DNA from: an uncultured Pirellulaceae bacterium
GTDB taxonomy: Bacteria; Planctomycetota; Planctomycetia; Pirellulales; Pirellulaceae
DNA: 64,000 nt
Assembly: GCA_905480545.1 (NCBI GenBank)
Contig: CAJQQR010000052.1
Coordinates: forward strand, 32,057 to 96,056
Reading direction: 5' to 3'
Below are positions 46,182 to 55,681 of this stretch, piece after piece. Position numbers and translations under genes: made by a program. The notes beneath the pieces are model-generated. The model was not told where the DNA came from. It searched no databases and saw only the letters and a program-made list of their open reading frames with translations. How positions within the stretch are numbered: position 1 is the first letter of the stretch; the number at the start of each line of letters is the position of its first letter.

Positions 46182-48133
46182 TTTATGAAGTCTCAATTAT
46201 TGCGATCGTCGTTTTTTTAATCTTTGTTGGGTTTACGCTTGGACTCAGCTTTTGGCTTGGACGAAAAGCTCGATCTTCTGAGGGATACTTTGCCGCGCAC
46301 GGGCAAATCCCTTGGTTTGTCAACGGAATTGCCTTCGCCGGCGACTATCTTTCTGCAGCATCATTTCTTGGGATCTGCGGAATGATTGCGTTTTACGGCT
46401 ACGACGGTTTCTTGTATTCGATCGGCTTCTTGGCAGGCTGGGTCGTTGCGTTATTTGTCGTTGCCGAACCCATGAAACGACTGGGAAAGTTCACTTTTGC
46501 GGATGCATTGGACGCCAAATTTGATTCCAAGGGAATCAAGCTGGCTGCCGGAATCAGCACGCTTGCGGTGAGCGTTTTTTATCTGATTCCTCAGATGGTC
46601 GGAGCTGGTGTATTGATTCAGCCATTGCTCGGTTTTCCGCATTACGTTGGGGTTCTGATCGTTGGAGCCGTTGTGATCACCATTGTGGTCACTGCAGGAA
46701 TGGTCTCAACAACTTGGGTGCAATTTCTAAAAGGTGGGCTGCTGGTCATTTTCAGCGCGATCCTTACCGTTTTGATACTGTCTCGCGGATTTAAAGCAGG
46801 ATCGGACTTCGAATCCCACGACATCGTGAAAGATGATCCCATCCAAAAAGAATTCCAGTCGAAAGGCAGCGTCTTGGCAGACGATGGTCCATGGAAAGAC
46901 AAGGTTGATTCCAGTGGCAACAAATATATTCGAACGCAAGACGAATCGGGTGAGATTACCGTTTGGAAACGCGATAATGGCCAGAGGAACCACGAACAAG
47001 CGTATCGACAAACCTACTTAGAATGTCAGTTGATGGAAAAAATCGACGGCAAGGTCTTCATCAATGGGCTCCCCAAGGGAAAAGGGGAAGGTGAACGGAC
47101 CCTAAAACCGGTTGGACATCTATCGAAACTTCCTGATGGGAAGGAAGAAACCGGTCCACTCGGTTTAGTTAGTTTCTTCAGCACGCTTCAAGAGAGCGAA
47201 GTGGTTCTGTGGGCGAAAGATGACAAGTTCGTGGGATTGAAAAAGGGAGATTCAATTACGATTTTCTACCCGAAAATGGCACCTGGCTCGCAAGTTTTAC
47301 GTCCTGGCGAACACCCGAAATTTAAAGGCATCCGCAGTAATAAACTGTTCGACAAACTCAACTTTCTATCGCTGATGTTGGCGCTCTTTTGCGGCACCGC
47401 TTCGTTGCCACATATTTTGATTCGGTATTACACGGTGAAAGACGCTGCTAGTGCGCGAAAAAGCACGATCGTGGGAATCGCCAGCATCGGCTTCTTTTAC
47501 GTGTTGACGCTCTATTTAGGCTTGGGTGCGATGACCAGTGGAGCGATGGACGTTTCCAGTTCAAATATGGCGGCACCGTTGCTTGCTAAAAGCATCGATC
47601 CAACCTTGTTTGCGATCATTTCCGCGATCGCGTTTACAACCGTTCTGGGGACCGTTAGCGGACTGATCCTGGCCTCAAGTGGCGCGGTGACACATGACCT
47701 AGCCGTGAGCGTGCTCGGCATGGATCTTGACGATGCTGCAAAGGTAAAGTTGGCCAAGATCTCTTCTGTGGTTGTTGGCGTGATCGCGATTGTTTTGGGC
47801 ATCTTATTCGAAGGCATGAACGTCGGCTATTTGGTCGGCTGGGCGTTCAGCGTTGCGGCATCAGCGAATTTGCCGGCATTAATTATGCTGCTTTTTTGGA
47901 AGAAGACCACAAAACAAGGTATCATCGCGGCAGTCCTCGTCGGAATGTTCAGCAGCCTTGCTTGGATTCTGTTAAGCGCCGACACATACAAAAGCGTGTA
48001 TGGTTGGGATCCGGAATCGGCCATTGTTCCATTCAGCCAACCCGGGATTGTCACCATACCACTTGGATTCGCAACCTTGGTAGTTGTTTCGCTTTTAACG
48101 CAAAAGAATTTGACGGAAAAAACGGTGACTTGA
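46178..48133 (+). CDS. actP: Cation:acetate-type symporter (SSS family) with large periplasmic insertion
   Basis: 651 residues, about 100 more than E. coli ActP. The SSS fold is clear: FWLGRKARSSEGYFAAHGQI, VNGIAFAGDYLSAASFLGI, GVVVITIVVTAGMVSTTWVQ-like helix, then GTASLPHILIRYYTVKDAASARKS and AFTTVLGTVSGLILASSGAVTHDL. It imports short-chain carboxylates with Na+ or H+. Between residues ~205 and 395 there is a soluble, charged insertion (with VFINGLPKGKGEGERTLK) where ActP has about 50 residues. It should lie outside the membrane. The DUF485 partner overlaps its start. Confidence 0.88.
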   Translation: MIYEVSIIAIVVFLIFVGFTLGLSFWLGRKARSSEGYFAAHGQIPWFVNGIAFAGDYLSAASFLGICGMIAFYGYDGFLYSIGFLAGWVVALFVVAEPMKRLGKFTFADALDAKFDSKGIKLAAGISTLAVSVFYLIPQMVGAGVLIQPLLGFPHYVGVLIVGAVVITIVVTAGMVSTTWVQFLKGGLLVIFSAILTVLILSRGFKAGSDFESHDIVKDDPIQKEFQSKGSVLADDGPWKDKVDSSGNKYIRTQDESGEITVWKRDNGQRNHEQAYRQTYLECQLMEKIDGKVFINGLPKGKGEGERTLKPVGHLSKLPDGKEETGPLGLVSFFSTLQESEVVLWAKDDKFVGLKKGDSITIFYPKMAPGSQVLRPGEHPKFKGIRSNKLFDKLNFLSLMLALFCGTASLPHILIRYYTVKDAASARKSTIVGIASIGFFYVLTLYLGLGAMTSGAMDVSSSNMAAPLLAKSIDPTLFAIISAIAFTTVLGTVSGLILASSGAVTHDLAVSVLGMDLDDAAKVKLAKISSVVVGVIAIVLGILFEGMNVGYLVGWAFSVAASANLPALIMLLFWKKTTKQGIIAAVLVGMFSSLAWILLSADTYKSVYGWDPESAIVPFSQPGIVTIPLGFATLVVVSLLTQKNLTEKTVT

Positions 48134-48352
48134 AATGATTTTTCCTCGTAGAGCACTGTCAAGAGATTCCGGTTTTCCTAACTAGAAAACATAGGCGTTG
48201 TCTAGTCTTTGTTTTTAAGAAACCGTTTTCTTTTTTTGCAAAAGCAGTGACTCGACACGTTCGAAATTTTGCGACTATACTGAACCCTTCGAAAATTTAA
48301 ATCGACTGAATGACAGCCACATTCATGGATCGCATGGGGAGCATGTTTTAGG

Positions 48353-48829
48353 ATGGGACAGAAATCAAGACCAGTATCATCGTCCGTTTTTAGCATCAAC
48401 GTTTCCGCCGAAGGCAACGAAGAGATAATCAACGAACAAGATGACGGTGATTCAGCGATCAGCGAATTGCTTCACCAAATGCTCATCGGCCAGGAGCGGC
48501 AAAACGAATTGCTGGAGGAAATGGTGGAATCGATGAACGCTGCTCAGCGTCAACGATCTGCCGAGCTAGGCCAATGGAAACAATCGAATCCAGTCCTTTC
48601 GGAAAAATGTCGAAAGGCTGCTGAGGTTCTTAGCGAAGTTCAGACAGAATTTCTCGAGAACCTGACTGAAGAGATTCAATACAATTCCGAGTCCTTGATT
48701 GACGGAGAATTTATGTTGAATGAATTTGTTGACCGTTTTGGACCGCGGATCGCCCATTTAAACGGATTGTTGCAGGTTCTTTCACAGTTAAGTGCGATCA
48801 GCCCCAACAGTTTGGTACAAGAAGATTAA
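48353..48829 (+). CDS. Conserved hypothetical coiled-coil protein
   Basis: 158 residues, acidic. Residues ~45-70 (LIGQERQNELLEEMVESMN) and later helices suggest coiled coil. There is no signal peptide, cysteine cluster or catalytic motif. ATG 48353 follows TTTTAGG. I recognise no family, but the regular, soluble composition and lack of frame disruption support a real gene. It is monocistronic as far as can be seen. Confidence 0.65.
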   Translation: MGQKSRPVSSSVFSINVSAEGNEEIINEQDDGDSAISELLHQMLIGQERQNELLEEMVESMNAAQRQRSAELGQWKQSNPVLSEKCRKAAEVLSEVQTEFLENLTEEIQYNSESLIDGEFMLNEFVDRFGPRIAHLNGLLQVLSQLSAISPNSLVQED

Positions 48830-49020
48830 TCGCTGAGTTTTACGATTGAGCGGTGAAACAATACCCGAAAACTCTTTTTCACCGGATTGCAAAAAAAATT
48901 GCTCGAAAGATGAGTTGACCACTTCTTTCCGGAACTTTCCTCAATCGTGAAAGCCCTTCGCAGCCAATGCATCGACCCGCGATTTGATTCAGCAAAGCAA
49001 TCATTTATCGCGAGTAGACA

Positions 49021-49884
49021 ATGAACGGCGAACTTCTGTACACGCAAACATCCGATACGGTCAGATTGCATGGACTGCTGAAGCGTTCAACTCGCGATCC
49101 CCACCCGACTTGCGACGTTTTAATTTTTATTCATGGAGTCGGTAGTAATTTTTATCAGGCGGCAATCGCTCCCAAAGTTGCTCCTGTTTTCAATCGCCAA
49201 GGAATCTCCCTACTTTCGGTAAACACTCGCGGCCACGATTTCGTATTCTCGGTCGGTAGTGGCGAGGCTCAACGTTGGTACGGATCGGCGAACGAACTGG
49301 TGTCTGAATGTGTTCTGGACATCGACGCCTGGATCGCGAAGTGTGTTGATTTAGGGTTCAAAAGAATTGGTCTATTTGGACACAGTTTGGGTGCGATCAA
49401 ATCGATTTACAGCCAAGCCTATCACCCGAATCCGAATGTCGAGCTGGTCATCGCGGCCTCTCCTTCGGGTCTCTCGCATACTGCATTTTCCGCAAGTCCT
49501 CGCGCCAAAGATTATTTGCGATGCCTCGATTGGGCAAAGGCACAAGTTGAGTCCGGCAATGGCGATACCATCGGCAACGTCACTTTTCCTTTTAAGCTTT
49601 TAATGTCTGCCCAAACTTTCTTCGACAAATATGGCGAGGAGGAAAATTACAATTTCTTGAGATTCATGGATCAGGTCGACGTGCCGCTTCTGCTGACTTT
49701 TGGCGAAGGCGAAGTCAATTCAACCAACCCGGCATTTGAAAATCTCGACAAACAAGCTCATCCGATTGTCGAAGCGAATGCGAAACTTGACATGAAAATA
49801 TTTCCCGAAACCAATCATTACTATTCGGGAATGCAAACTGAACTTGCCCATGCGGCCATTCGATGGATGGATTCAAATGTCTGA
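49021..49884 (+). CDS. Alpha/beta hydrolase
   Basis: 287 residues. The oxyanion region VLIFIHGVGSNFYQ and the nucleophile elbow GLFGHSLGAIKS (Ser in GHSLG) are clear. LLLTFGEGE precedes the likely Asp/Glu region, and the His is probably in PETNHYYSG. There is no signal peptide, so it is cytoplasmic. It resembles serine aminopeptidase/acyl esterase-like hydrolases without a defined substrate. The next gene, an ABC ATPase, starts inside its last codons (8-base overlap), so the three genes to 51513 form one operon. Confidence 0.88.
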   Translation: MNGELLYTQTSDTVRLHGLLKRSTRDPHPTCDVLIFIHGVGSNFYQAAIAPKVAPVFNRQGISLLSVNTRGHDFVFSVGSGEAQRWYGSANELVSECVLDIDAWIAKCVDLGFKRIGLFGHSLGAIKSIYSQAYHPNPNVELVIAASPSGLSHTAFSASPRAKDYLRCLDWAKAQVESGNGDTIGNVTFPFKLLMSAQTFFDKYGEEENYNFLRFMDQVDVPLLLTFGEGEVNSTNPAFENLDKQAHPIVEANAKLDMKIFPETNHYYSGMQTELAHAAIRWMDSNV

Positions 49885-50722
49885 CACATTCGAAATTCAA
49901 ATCGAAAATGTCTCGAAAAACTTCGATGACCAACCCATCCTGGGTGATGTCAATTTCGGAATTCGAAAGGGCGAATTCCTTTCGATTGTTGGGCCGTCAG
50001 GTTGTGGCAAATCGACTTTGCTACGGATGATCGCAGGTCTTGAGCAACCGACCACCGGAAAGATCGAAATCAATCGAAAGGTGACTTCCAGGCAGCAGAT
50101 CGCATTCGTTTTTCAAGAGGCAAACTTGCTGCCATGGTTGAACGCGTTCGAGAACGTGGCCCTTCCGTTCCGAATTACGAAACAGGCCGTAGACACAAAT
50201 CTCGTGGCGGAAACACTTGAACTGGTTGGAATTCAGGAACAGGATTTTAGGAAGCTACCAAAGCAACTCTCGGGCGGAATGAAAATGCGTGTCTCAATCG
50301 CAAGGGCATTGGTTCTCCGTCCGAAGATTCTGCTGCTCGATGAACCTTTCGCTGCACTTGATGATTTGCTTCGTACGCAACTCGACCAAGAGTTAGTTAA
50401 AATTTGGGGGCGCGATAAACTGACCGTACTTTTCGTCACGCATAACATTTCAGAAGCAATTTTCATCAGTCAGAAAGTTGCGGTCATGCAAACCGGACCG
50501 GGTCGGATTCGGCAAACAATCGATATTCCGTTTGCGATTCCACGCGAAAACCAAATCAAAACGACAACCGAATTTGCAAAGTGCTTCGCGACAGTAAGCG
50601 CTGCTCTGGAAGGCTCTGCGAGAGATCTTGGAAAGACAGACCAGGCTCAGGCTCAAAACGACGACACCGGTTTGCCATCAAACTCCGGTGGGGCATCCAA
50701 CTCGATCGGAGAATTGCCGTGA
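49877..50722 (+). CDS. ABC transporter ATP-binding protein (NitT/TauT-SsuB type)
   Basis: 281 residues from ATG 49877, which overlaps the hydrolase stop. Walker A is GPSGCGKST, the Q-loop is FVFQEANLLPW, the signature is LSGGMKMRVSIARAL, Walker B is ILLLDEPFAALDD and the switch His is in VTHNISEAI. The sequence pattern (NVSKNFDDQPILGDVNFGI; IRQTIDIPF) is typical of nitrate/sulfonate/taurine-class importers. A polar tail of ~40 residues follows the domain. The stop overlaps the permease start by four bases. Confidence 0.93.
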   Translation: MSDTFEIQIENVSKNFDDQPILGDVNFGIRKGEFLSIVGPSGCGKSTLLRMIAGLEQPTTGKIEINRKVTSRQQIAFVFQEANLLPWLNAFENVALPFRITKQAVDTNLVAETLELVGIQEQDFRKLPKQLSGGMKMRVSIARALVLRPKILLLDEPFAALDDLLRTQLDQELVKIWGRDKLTVLFVTHNISEAIFISQKVAVMQTGPGRIRQTIDIPFAIPRENQIKTTTEFAKCFATVSAALEGSARDLGKTDQAQAQNDDTGLPSNSGGASNSIGELP

Positions 50723-51513
50723 CCAAAAAACCGAGCTATTCCGTTGCGTTTTTTTGTGTCATTCTGCCTCCGATGATCGCGATCGTGGTTTTGATGATCA
50801 TTTGGACGACGGTTAAAATCATCAGCCAGTACCCTGACTACATTCTGCCAAGCCCGTTGACGGTGACGAATGCCTTTTGGGAAAACCGGGCCGACATCCT
50901 GCGTTCGACATGGCTCACTTTTCTTTCCGCCATCGGTGGATTGAGTTTAAGCATCGTGGTTGGCACAAGCGTTTCGATCTTGTTTTGCCAAGCAAAGTGG
51001 ATACGTCGTGGTTTGTTTCCTCTGGCCATCTTTTTGCAAACCGTCCCTATTGTTGCGGTCGCCCCGATTGTGGTCCTGTGGTTAGACGAAGGGATGATCG
51101 CGACAATGTTTATTTCGTTTCTGGTCAGCGTCTTTCCAATCATCACGAATTCGACAACCGGGTTACTAAACGTCGACAACGGGCTATTTGAGCTTTTTCG
51201 ACTTTATAATGCCAGCCGATTCCAGCGTCTAATTCGATTGCAAATCCCGGGCGCGATTCCTAATTTTGTTACCGGGTTGAAAGTTGCTAGTGGCATGTCC
51301 GTATTGGGCGCCGTGGTGGGGGAATTCTTTTGCGCAACTCTTGCTAACAAAGGTCTGGGGCGACAAATTTTTGAATTAAAAGATCAAGCACCGATCATGT
51401 TTGCCTGTATTTTCTTCTCCACCATGCTCGGTGTTGCGATGTTTTCAGTTGTCAGTTGGATTAGCGAACGCTTCCTGTTGTTCTGGGACGAAAAAAAAAT
51501 ATCGCACCTTTAG
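50719..51513 (+). CDS. ABC transporter permease (NitT/TauT type)
   Basis: 264 residues from GTG 50719; GTGA overlap with the ATPase stop and GGAG seven bases upstream. About six transmembrane helices. The family pattern is present: LPSPLTVTNAFWENR, LFPLAIFLQTVPIVAVAPIVVLWL, SRFQRLIRLQIPGAIPNFVTGLKVASGMSVLGAVVGEFF (EAA-type loop) and GLGRQIFELKDQ. It should pair with the preceding ATPase as an importer. No substrate-binding protein is encoded beside it, which is unusual for this class. Confidence 0.93.
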   Translation: MTKKPSYSVAFFCVILPPMIAIVVLMIIWTTVKIISQYPDYILPSPLTVTNAFWENRADILRSTWLTFLSAIGGLSLSIVVGTSVSILFCQAKWIRRGLFPLAIFLQTVPIVAVAPIVVLWLDEGMIATMFISFLVSVFPIITNSTTGLLNVDNGLFELFRLYNASRFQRLIRLQIPGAIPNFVTGLKVASGMSVLGAVVGEFFCATLANKGLGRQIFELKDQAPIMFACIFFSTMLGVAMFSVVSWISERFLLFWDEKKISHL

Positions 51514-51562
51514 TCAGCGACGAATCGATCTCAAAACGCTTGGTTCCAGAGCAGAAAAACAT

Positions 51563-52381
51563 TCATTTGATTTTCAATGGCTTCGTCCCATTGCGACTAT
51601 TGCTGTTCTTTAATTTTTTCTTCTTGGGTTGGCTAAAATCGAAATTTTCGCCTAACAATTCTTCAGCTTTTTCTCGTTGGCTTGCTTTTAATTTTGCTAA
51701 CAACTTTTCGCGAGCTTCTTCTCGAAGTTGTGCGATTTCTTTTTCCAGCTCTGCCTCGATATTTTCTTCTGCCTCTAATAATTCAGCGGACTGTTGCTCA
51801 CTAATTTCTAGTTTCGACTTTATCGGGTCGCTTGTCAGCAGCCTTGCAATACTCGTGCGTTGCAGTTGAGATCGATTTTGCAATTGGTTTAATCGTTTCA
51901 GTTGATGGGGAAGCAGTAGATCGTCGATATCCTGTTTCATGTTGCTTTGGATGCCGCGAATTCGTTTCGCTACATTCGTAACTTTTGAAAAGTCCATATT
52001 GCGAATTTCGGCTGCCGCTTTCTTCTGTATGTTCGACGTCAACCGCTGTAATTCTCTGAACTGATCATCAACCATATCCAACTCTTCACGGACTTTTGGA
52101 TTATCCAGCAGACCCAGCGGACTCGCCGTACCTTTAAATTTCTTTCCGGTGGTTCCAATGGGATCGCCAAGCACGACGTCATTGATCAACGGAATCATCG
52201 CAGCCAGTTCCGGATCAGATTTCGCGGATCGTTTCAGGTTGCCCATGAATTCGAAATAATCATTCTTCGTTTGAAAAAGTCCTGCTTGCGACTCACCTTC
52301 ACCAGAGAACCCGTTCTTCTGGGCGTGAGAAAATGACGGAATTGCTAACACAATAAGCAAGGATAAAACGGTAGTTTTCAT
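51563..52381 (-). CDS. Secreted helical protein, function unknown
   Basis: 272 residues. A signal peptide (MKTTVLSLLIVLAIPSFSHA, cut before QKNG) precedes a mostly helical body. The last ~90 residues are a Glu/Lys-rich coiled coil (SAELLEAEENIEAELEKEIA) ending in a basic tail. No catalytic motif. Proteins of this kind, with LxxHQxxRLxQLxxR-type stretches (LLLPHQLKRLNQLQNR), are common as uncharacterised exported proteins in planctomycetes. It converges with the ABC permease gene. Confidence 0.7.
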   Translation of the reverse strand: MKTTVLSLLIVLAIPSFSHAQKNGFSGEGESQAGLFQTKNDYFEFMGNLKRSAKSDPELAAMIPLINDVVLGDPIGTTGKKFKGTASPLGLLDNPKVREELDMVDDQFRELQRLTSNIQKKAAAEIRNMDFSKVTNVAKRIRGIQSNMKQDIDDLLLPHQLKRLNQLQNRSQLQRTSIARLLTSDPIKSKLEISEQQSAELLEAEENIEAELEKEIAQLREEAREKLLAKLKASQREKAEELLGENFDFSQPKKKKLKNSNSRNGTKPLKIK

Positions 52382-52394
52382 TTTTATTGTTTTA

Positions 52395-52961
52395 TTGGAA
52401 CTTGATTCTAAATTGACAATTCATATCAACTATCCGACGTCGAGCAGAATACCTGCCACAGCTTTGATTGTTTTTTCGGAGAATCACCAGGTCGTATTGG
52501 GTAGTGAGATGCATCCCAACGCCGAACTTAGTAAAGTTGACCACTTCTTACTCTACCAGACAAGCTTCGAAAACAACAACTCTCAACCAGTGTCGATGAC
52601 ACTTGTATTGCATGCCCAAGTAGAACGGAAGCATCCAAAGAGCGTGAACCAATCTACGGAACTCTGGTCGAAATCGGCGTGGAGCTTAACACTTTTGAAT
52701 TTTGAAAAACGAACCAAATGGAACAGCAATTTCCTTTTTGACACCAAAGTTTCCGGGCTAGAAAATGGGGCGGAACGGTATTAATTTTTCAGCAAAGCTG
52801 AAACCGCAACAATGGTTGCAGCGCATCGTGGAAAGCCCGTAAGCCTTACTATCGATGTAACCACAATGACGATCGACGACCATGAATCTTACTTATCAGG
52901 CAACTGCGTCCAGCTAACCGACCATCTCGGGTTAGCGTTTATCCTTTTCCCGAATAAATGA
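52395..52961 (+). pseudogene. Interrupted hypothetical gene with one in-frame TAA
   Basis: An open frame from about 52395 runs to TAA at 52782-52784. In exactly the same frame it continues with a plausible protein sequence (FFSKAETATMVAAHRGKP, LTIDVTTMTIDDHESYLSG and LTDHLGLAFILFPNK) to TGA at 52959-52961. Together this would be ~188 codons with a single stop. The upstream part reads TALIVFSENHQVVLGSEMHP and VSMTLVLHAQVERKHP. No good ribosome site or ATG opens it, so the 5' end may also be damaged. I recognise no family. A TAA created by a point change is the simplest reading. Confidence 0.45.
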
Positions 52962-52997
52962 CATTGAGTGCGGATAACTCCCGCAGTTTTGGAATGA

Positions 52998-53035
52998 CTC
53001 ATTGTTTTCCTGGAATCTCATTGCTTTCCCGGAAT
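52998..53035. repeat. 19-bp near-exact tandem duplication at end of response regulator gene
   Basis: CTCATTGTTTTCCTGGAAT and CTCATTGCTTTCCCGGAAT lie head to tail (two differences). The second copy contains the stop codon of the response regulator, so the duplication falls right at its C-terminus. Confidence 0.9.
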
Positions 53036-53719
53036 TTCGATCGGATCAAATCGATAGCCGATGCCATGCACTGTGCAGACAATTCTGGGCCGTTGAGGAT
53101 CGGACTCAATTCGCTTTCTAAGCTGCGACACATGCTGATCCAACGTCCGACTAGCAGGAAAATATGTCTCTCCGTAAGCATCCATATAAATCGTTCTTCG
53201 GTCGAGGGCTTTACCCTTGTTTTCCCAAAGCAACTGTAGCAAATTTACGTCGCGAAGGCTTAGCTCGATCACCTCTCCGCCGCGTCGCGCGCGCAACTGA
53301 CCACGATTGATCTCGAGATCATTCATTGCAAAAACATCGGTCGGCTTTCCCTGCTTCGCATAACAACGCCGGGTGACGGCTCGTATTCTTGCGACAACTT
53401 CGCGAAGACTAAACGGCTTTGTAATAAAGTCATCCGCACCCAATTCGAAGCCAACTAACTTGTCGATTTCTTCTGACTTTGCGCTGATAAAAATGACCGG
53501 CAACTCCGCATCCAAAGCACGAATCGACTTACATACTTCGTACCCACTCAATCCAGGCATCATGATGTCCAGACAAACAAAATCGGGGCGAACCTGACGA
53601 AATTGTTCAATTGCCGTCATTCCATCGGGTGCCGTTGTAACGTCATAGCCTTCGTCTCGTAACACTTCAGCAAGTCCATCACGTGTGAACTGATCATCTT
53701 CTGCGACCAAAACTTTCAT
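53018..53719 (-). CDS. OmpR/PhoB-type response regulator
   Basis: 233 residues from ATG 53719 (MKVLVAEDDQFTRDGL), 14 bases after the histidine kinase stop. The receiver domain (~1-120) has acidic pocket EDD, phospho-Asp in FVCLDIMMPGLSGYE, and TKPFSLREV with the conserved Lys. The winged-helix domain (~135-230) reads SLRDVNLLQLLWENKGKALD, SRTLDQHVSQLRKRIE and ICTVHGIGYRF-like IVCTVHGIGYRFDP. It should be phosphorylated by the upstream kinase and regulate transcription. Confidence 0.94.
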   Translation of the reverse strand: MKVLVAEDDQFTRDGLAEVLRDEGYDVTTAPDGMTAIEQFRQVRPDFVCLDIMMPGLSGYEVCKSIRALDAELPVIFISAKSEEIDKLVGFELGADDFITKPFSLREVVARIRAVTRRCYAKQGKPTDVFAMNDLEINRGQLRARRGGEVIELSLRDVNLLQLLWENKGKALDRRTIYMDAYGETYFPASRTLDQHVSQLRKRIESDPQRPRIVCTVHGIGYRFDPIEIPGKQ

Positions 53720-53733
53720 TCTTGACTCGATTC

Positions 53734-55599
53734 TCAAATTTCAGTGGTTCTCAACGTAACGACAAAACAAGCACCAATTTCGGTTGGGTTTAAACGCAGA
53801 TCCCCACCATGCAATCTTGCCAGCTCGCGGGAAATCGAAAGCCCAATGCCGGTCCCGGAGGCATGTTTCAAATCGTTGGATACTCGCCAAAACGGCTCGA
53901 ATATTTTATTCCGGTCAGCCGGTTTCACGCCAAACCCATCATCCTGAACCACAATTTCAGAGACACCATTGTCATATCGAGTTGAAACACAAACATGTTC
54001 TCCGTCGGACGCATATTTTTCAACATTGCTGATCAGGTTTCCAACGATCTGCTCTAAAACATCGCTATCAAAGCGAACTTCCTTCGAGGCAGAAAAATCC
54101 GTTTTGATTTCGAGATTTATTTTCTCAAGGTTGGGCGCGAAGCTAGACAATACCGACTCGATACAATCGTCGACCACGCCAGTTGTTTCATGGAGCTTCA
54201 GTTTGTGTTTCTGGTTTCTGGCAAATGTCAAAACGTTTCCGATTAATCGGCTGAGCCGTTCACTCTCGGATTCAACGACCGACAATCGTTTTTGCGCTTT
54301 CTCTGAATCAATTCCATTAACTCTTTGCAGATCGAGCCCCAACAGTTCGGCGTACATGCGAATGTTCGTCAGCGGCGTGCGCAATTCATGGGAAACCTGA
54401 TTCACAAAACTCACGCGGCGACCTGCTTCTGTCAATTCCTTGTTGTATTCACGAATAAATATCCAAGCGACCGCAATCAAAGCAATCGATGATGCGACGA
54501 TTCCAAGGACAATATTCGCTCCAACTGTCGTTTGGCTTTTAAAGATTGAGGGATCGACCGCCATTTGCAACCGCCATGAATTAAGGGGCTGGCTCACAGT
54601 AATGTCAGCCGCAAGGACCAAATCATCGGTCGGGTTATCACCCCACTGATAAACTGTCGCTCCATTTGAGTTGACGATCCGAGTCGTTCGGACATCTTTT
54701 TTGTTACTTAATAATTCTCGGTCAGTTGGATTCGCAATCGATTCAGGAAGTTCATTCACCAGATCCGACATCCAGCGCGATCGTTCAAGTGCAACGCAGA
54801 CAATTCGGCCGGATGCCAGACGTTGCCAATAAATCAGATTCAAACCACGACCCCAATACCAAACAAACCATCCGGAACAAGTCTCCAACACATCGGATCG
54901 GTTTGTCTGCTTCTCTCGGTCGGACAGAACGTTGAAAAATCGGCGATTCAGTTGCTGTGGCAGTTGGCCACCGCTCTCTTGATCTCGAGCCGTCTCTTGC
55001 TGAGTGTCCTGCTGAATCAGGTTTTCCTGGATGCTTCTCCTCAACGACTGCTGGCCGGACTGAAAGTCCTGGCCGGCCCCCGTCTTGGGCACCCAATTAC
55101 TATTCAGATTGTTCGTCGCATCTGTCTGATCTTGTGGTATTGCGTTTAGGTTTTGTAACGCACCAACTCGATTGCGTTTAATTCCAAGTGTTTGAAGAAC
55201 TTGGTTGCGAATATCACCGTCCTCAACGATCGTTTTGATCTTTTCGTGAAAGTCCCTTTCGCGTTGATTCAGGGGCGAAATCAAGTTTGGAAATGCTAGA
55301 CTGTCATTTGGATTGATGATAAAGATATTGTCGATAATCCCTGTCGAATTGACCGTCTCGCGAATCGAATCGAGCGTCGGAAACGGTCGCGAAGTTGCCT
55401 TTTCCAGTAGGGCTTCCTGTATGGAGAAATACTTCTTGATGCGTGAGTCAATTTCCGTCAGTTGATCGGCAAGCAACTCCCTGACCTGAGTTTCAATTTG
55501 TTCGGACTGTTTCTGCGCAAGTTGATACCCCCCCCAGGACAATAGCGTTGTGGGAAGAATCACTACGAATAGAAGTAAGATGATCGTTTTTATTTTCAC
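53734..55599 (-). CDS. Membrane sensor histidine kinase
   Basis: 621 residues. The first transmembrane helix (TIILLLFVVILPTTLLSWGGY) is followed by a ~340-residue periplasmic sensor region of no recognised family, containing a Gln/Asn-rich stretch. A second helix comes next (IVLGIVASSIALIAVAWIFI, ~370). The H-box is VNQVSHELRTPLTNIR (~405), and the ATPase domain has the N-box NLISNVEKYA, G1 DDGFGVKP, the F-box IFEPFWR and G2 GTGIGLSISRELA. It is complete and probably active. It is the first gene of the kinase-regulator operon. Confidence 0.93.
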   Translation of the reverse strand: MKIKTIILLLFVVILPTTLLSWGGYQLAQKQSEQIETQVRELLADQLTEIDSRIKKYFSIQEALLEKATSRPFPTLDSIRETVNSTGIIDNIFIINPNDSLAFPNLISPLNQRERDFHEKIKTIVEDGDIRNQVLQTLGIKRNRVGALQNLNAIPQDQTDATNNLNSNWVPKTGAGQDFQSGQQSLRRSIQENLIQQDTQQETARDQESGGQLPQQLNRRFFNVLSDREKQTNRSDVLETCSGWFVWYWGRGLNLIYWQRLASGRIVCVALERSRWMSDLVNELPESIANPTDRELLSNKKDVRTTRIVNSNGATVYQWGDNPTDDLVLAADITVSQPLNSWRLQMAVDPSIFKSQTTVGANIVLGIVASSIALIAVAWIFIREYNKELTEAGRRVSFVNQVSHELRTPLTNIRMYAELLGLDLQRVNGIDSEKAQKRLSVVESESERLSRLIGNVLTFARNQKHKLKLHETTGVVDDCIESVLSSFAPNLEKINLEIKTDFSASKEVRFDSDVLEQIVGNLISNVEKYASDGEHVCVSTRYDNGVSEIVVQDDGFGVKPADRNKIFEPFWRVSNDLKHASGTGIGLSISRELARLHGGDLRLNPTEIGACFVVTLRTTEI

Positions 55600-55624
55600 G
55601 AATTCATTTTACCAGAGGTCGAAT

Positions 55625-55654
55625 AAAAAACGGACGCCGATTCACAACGCCCGT
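55625..55654 (-). terminator. Rho-independent terminator of the VWA gene
   Basis: On the minus strand ACGGGCG pairs with CGTCCGT (one wobble) over an 11-base loop and is followed by a run of T. It lies between the VWA gene and the histidine kinase start, separating the two transcripts. Confidence 0.75.
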
Positions 55655-55681
55655 TTCAGGATTAATCAAAAGTCTACGACA

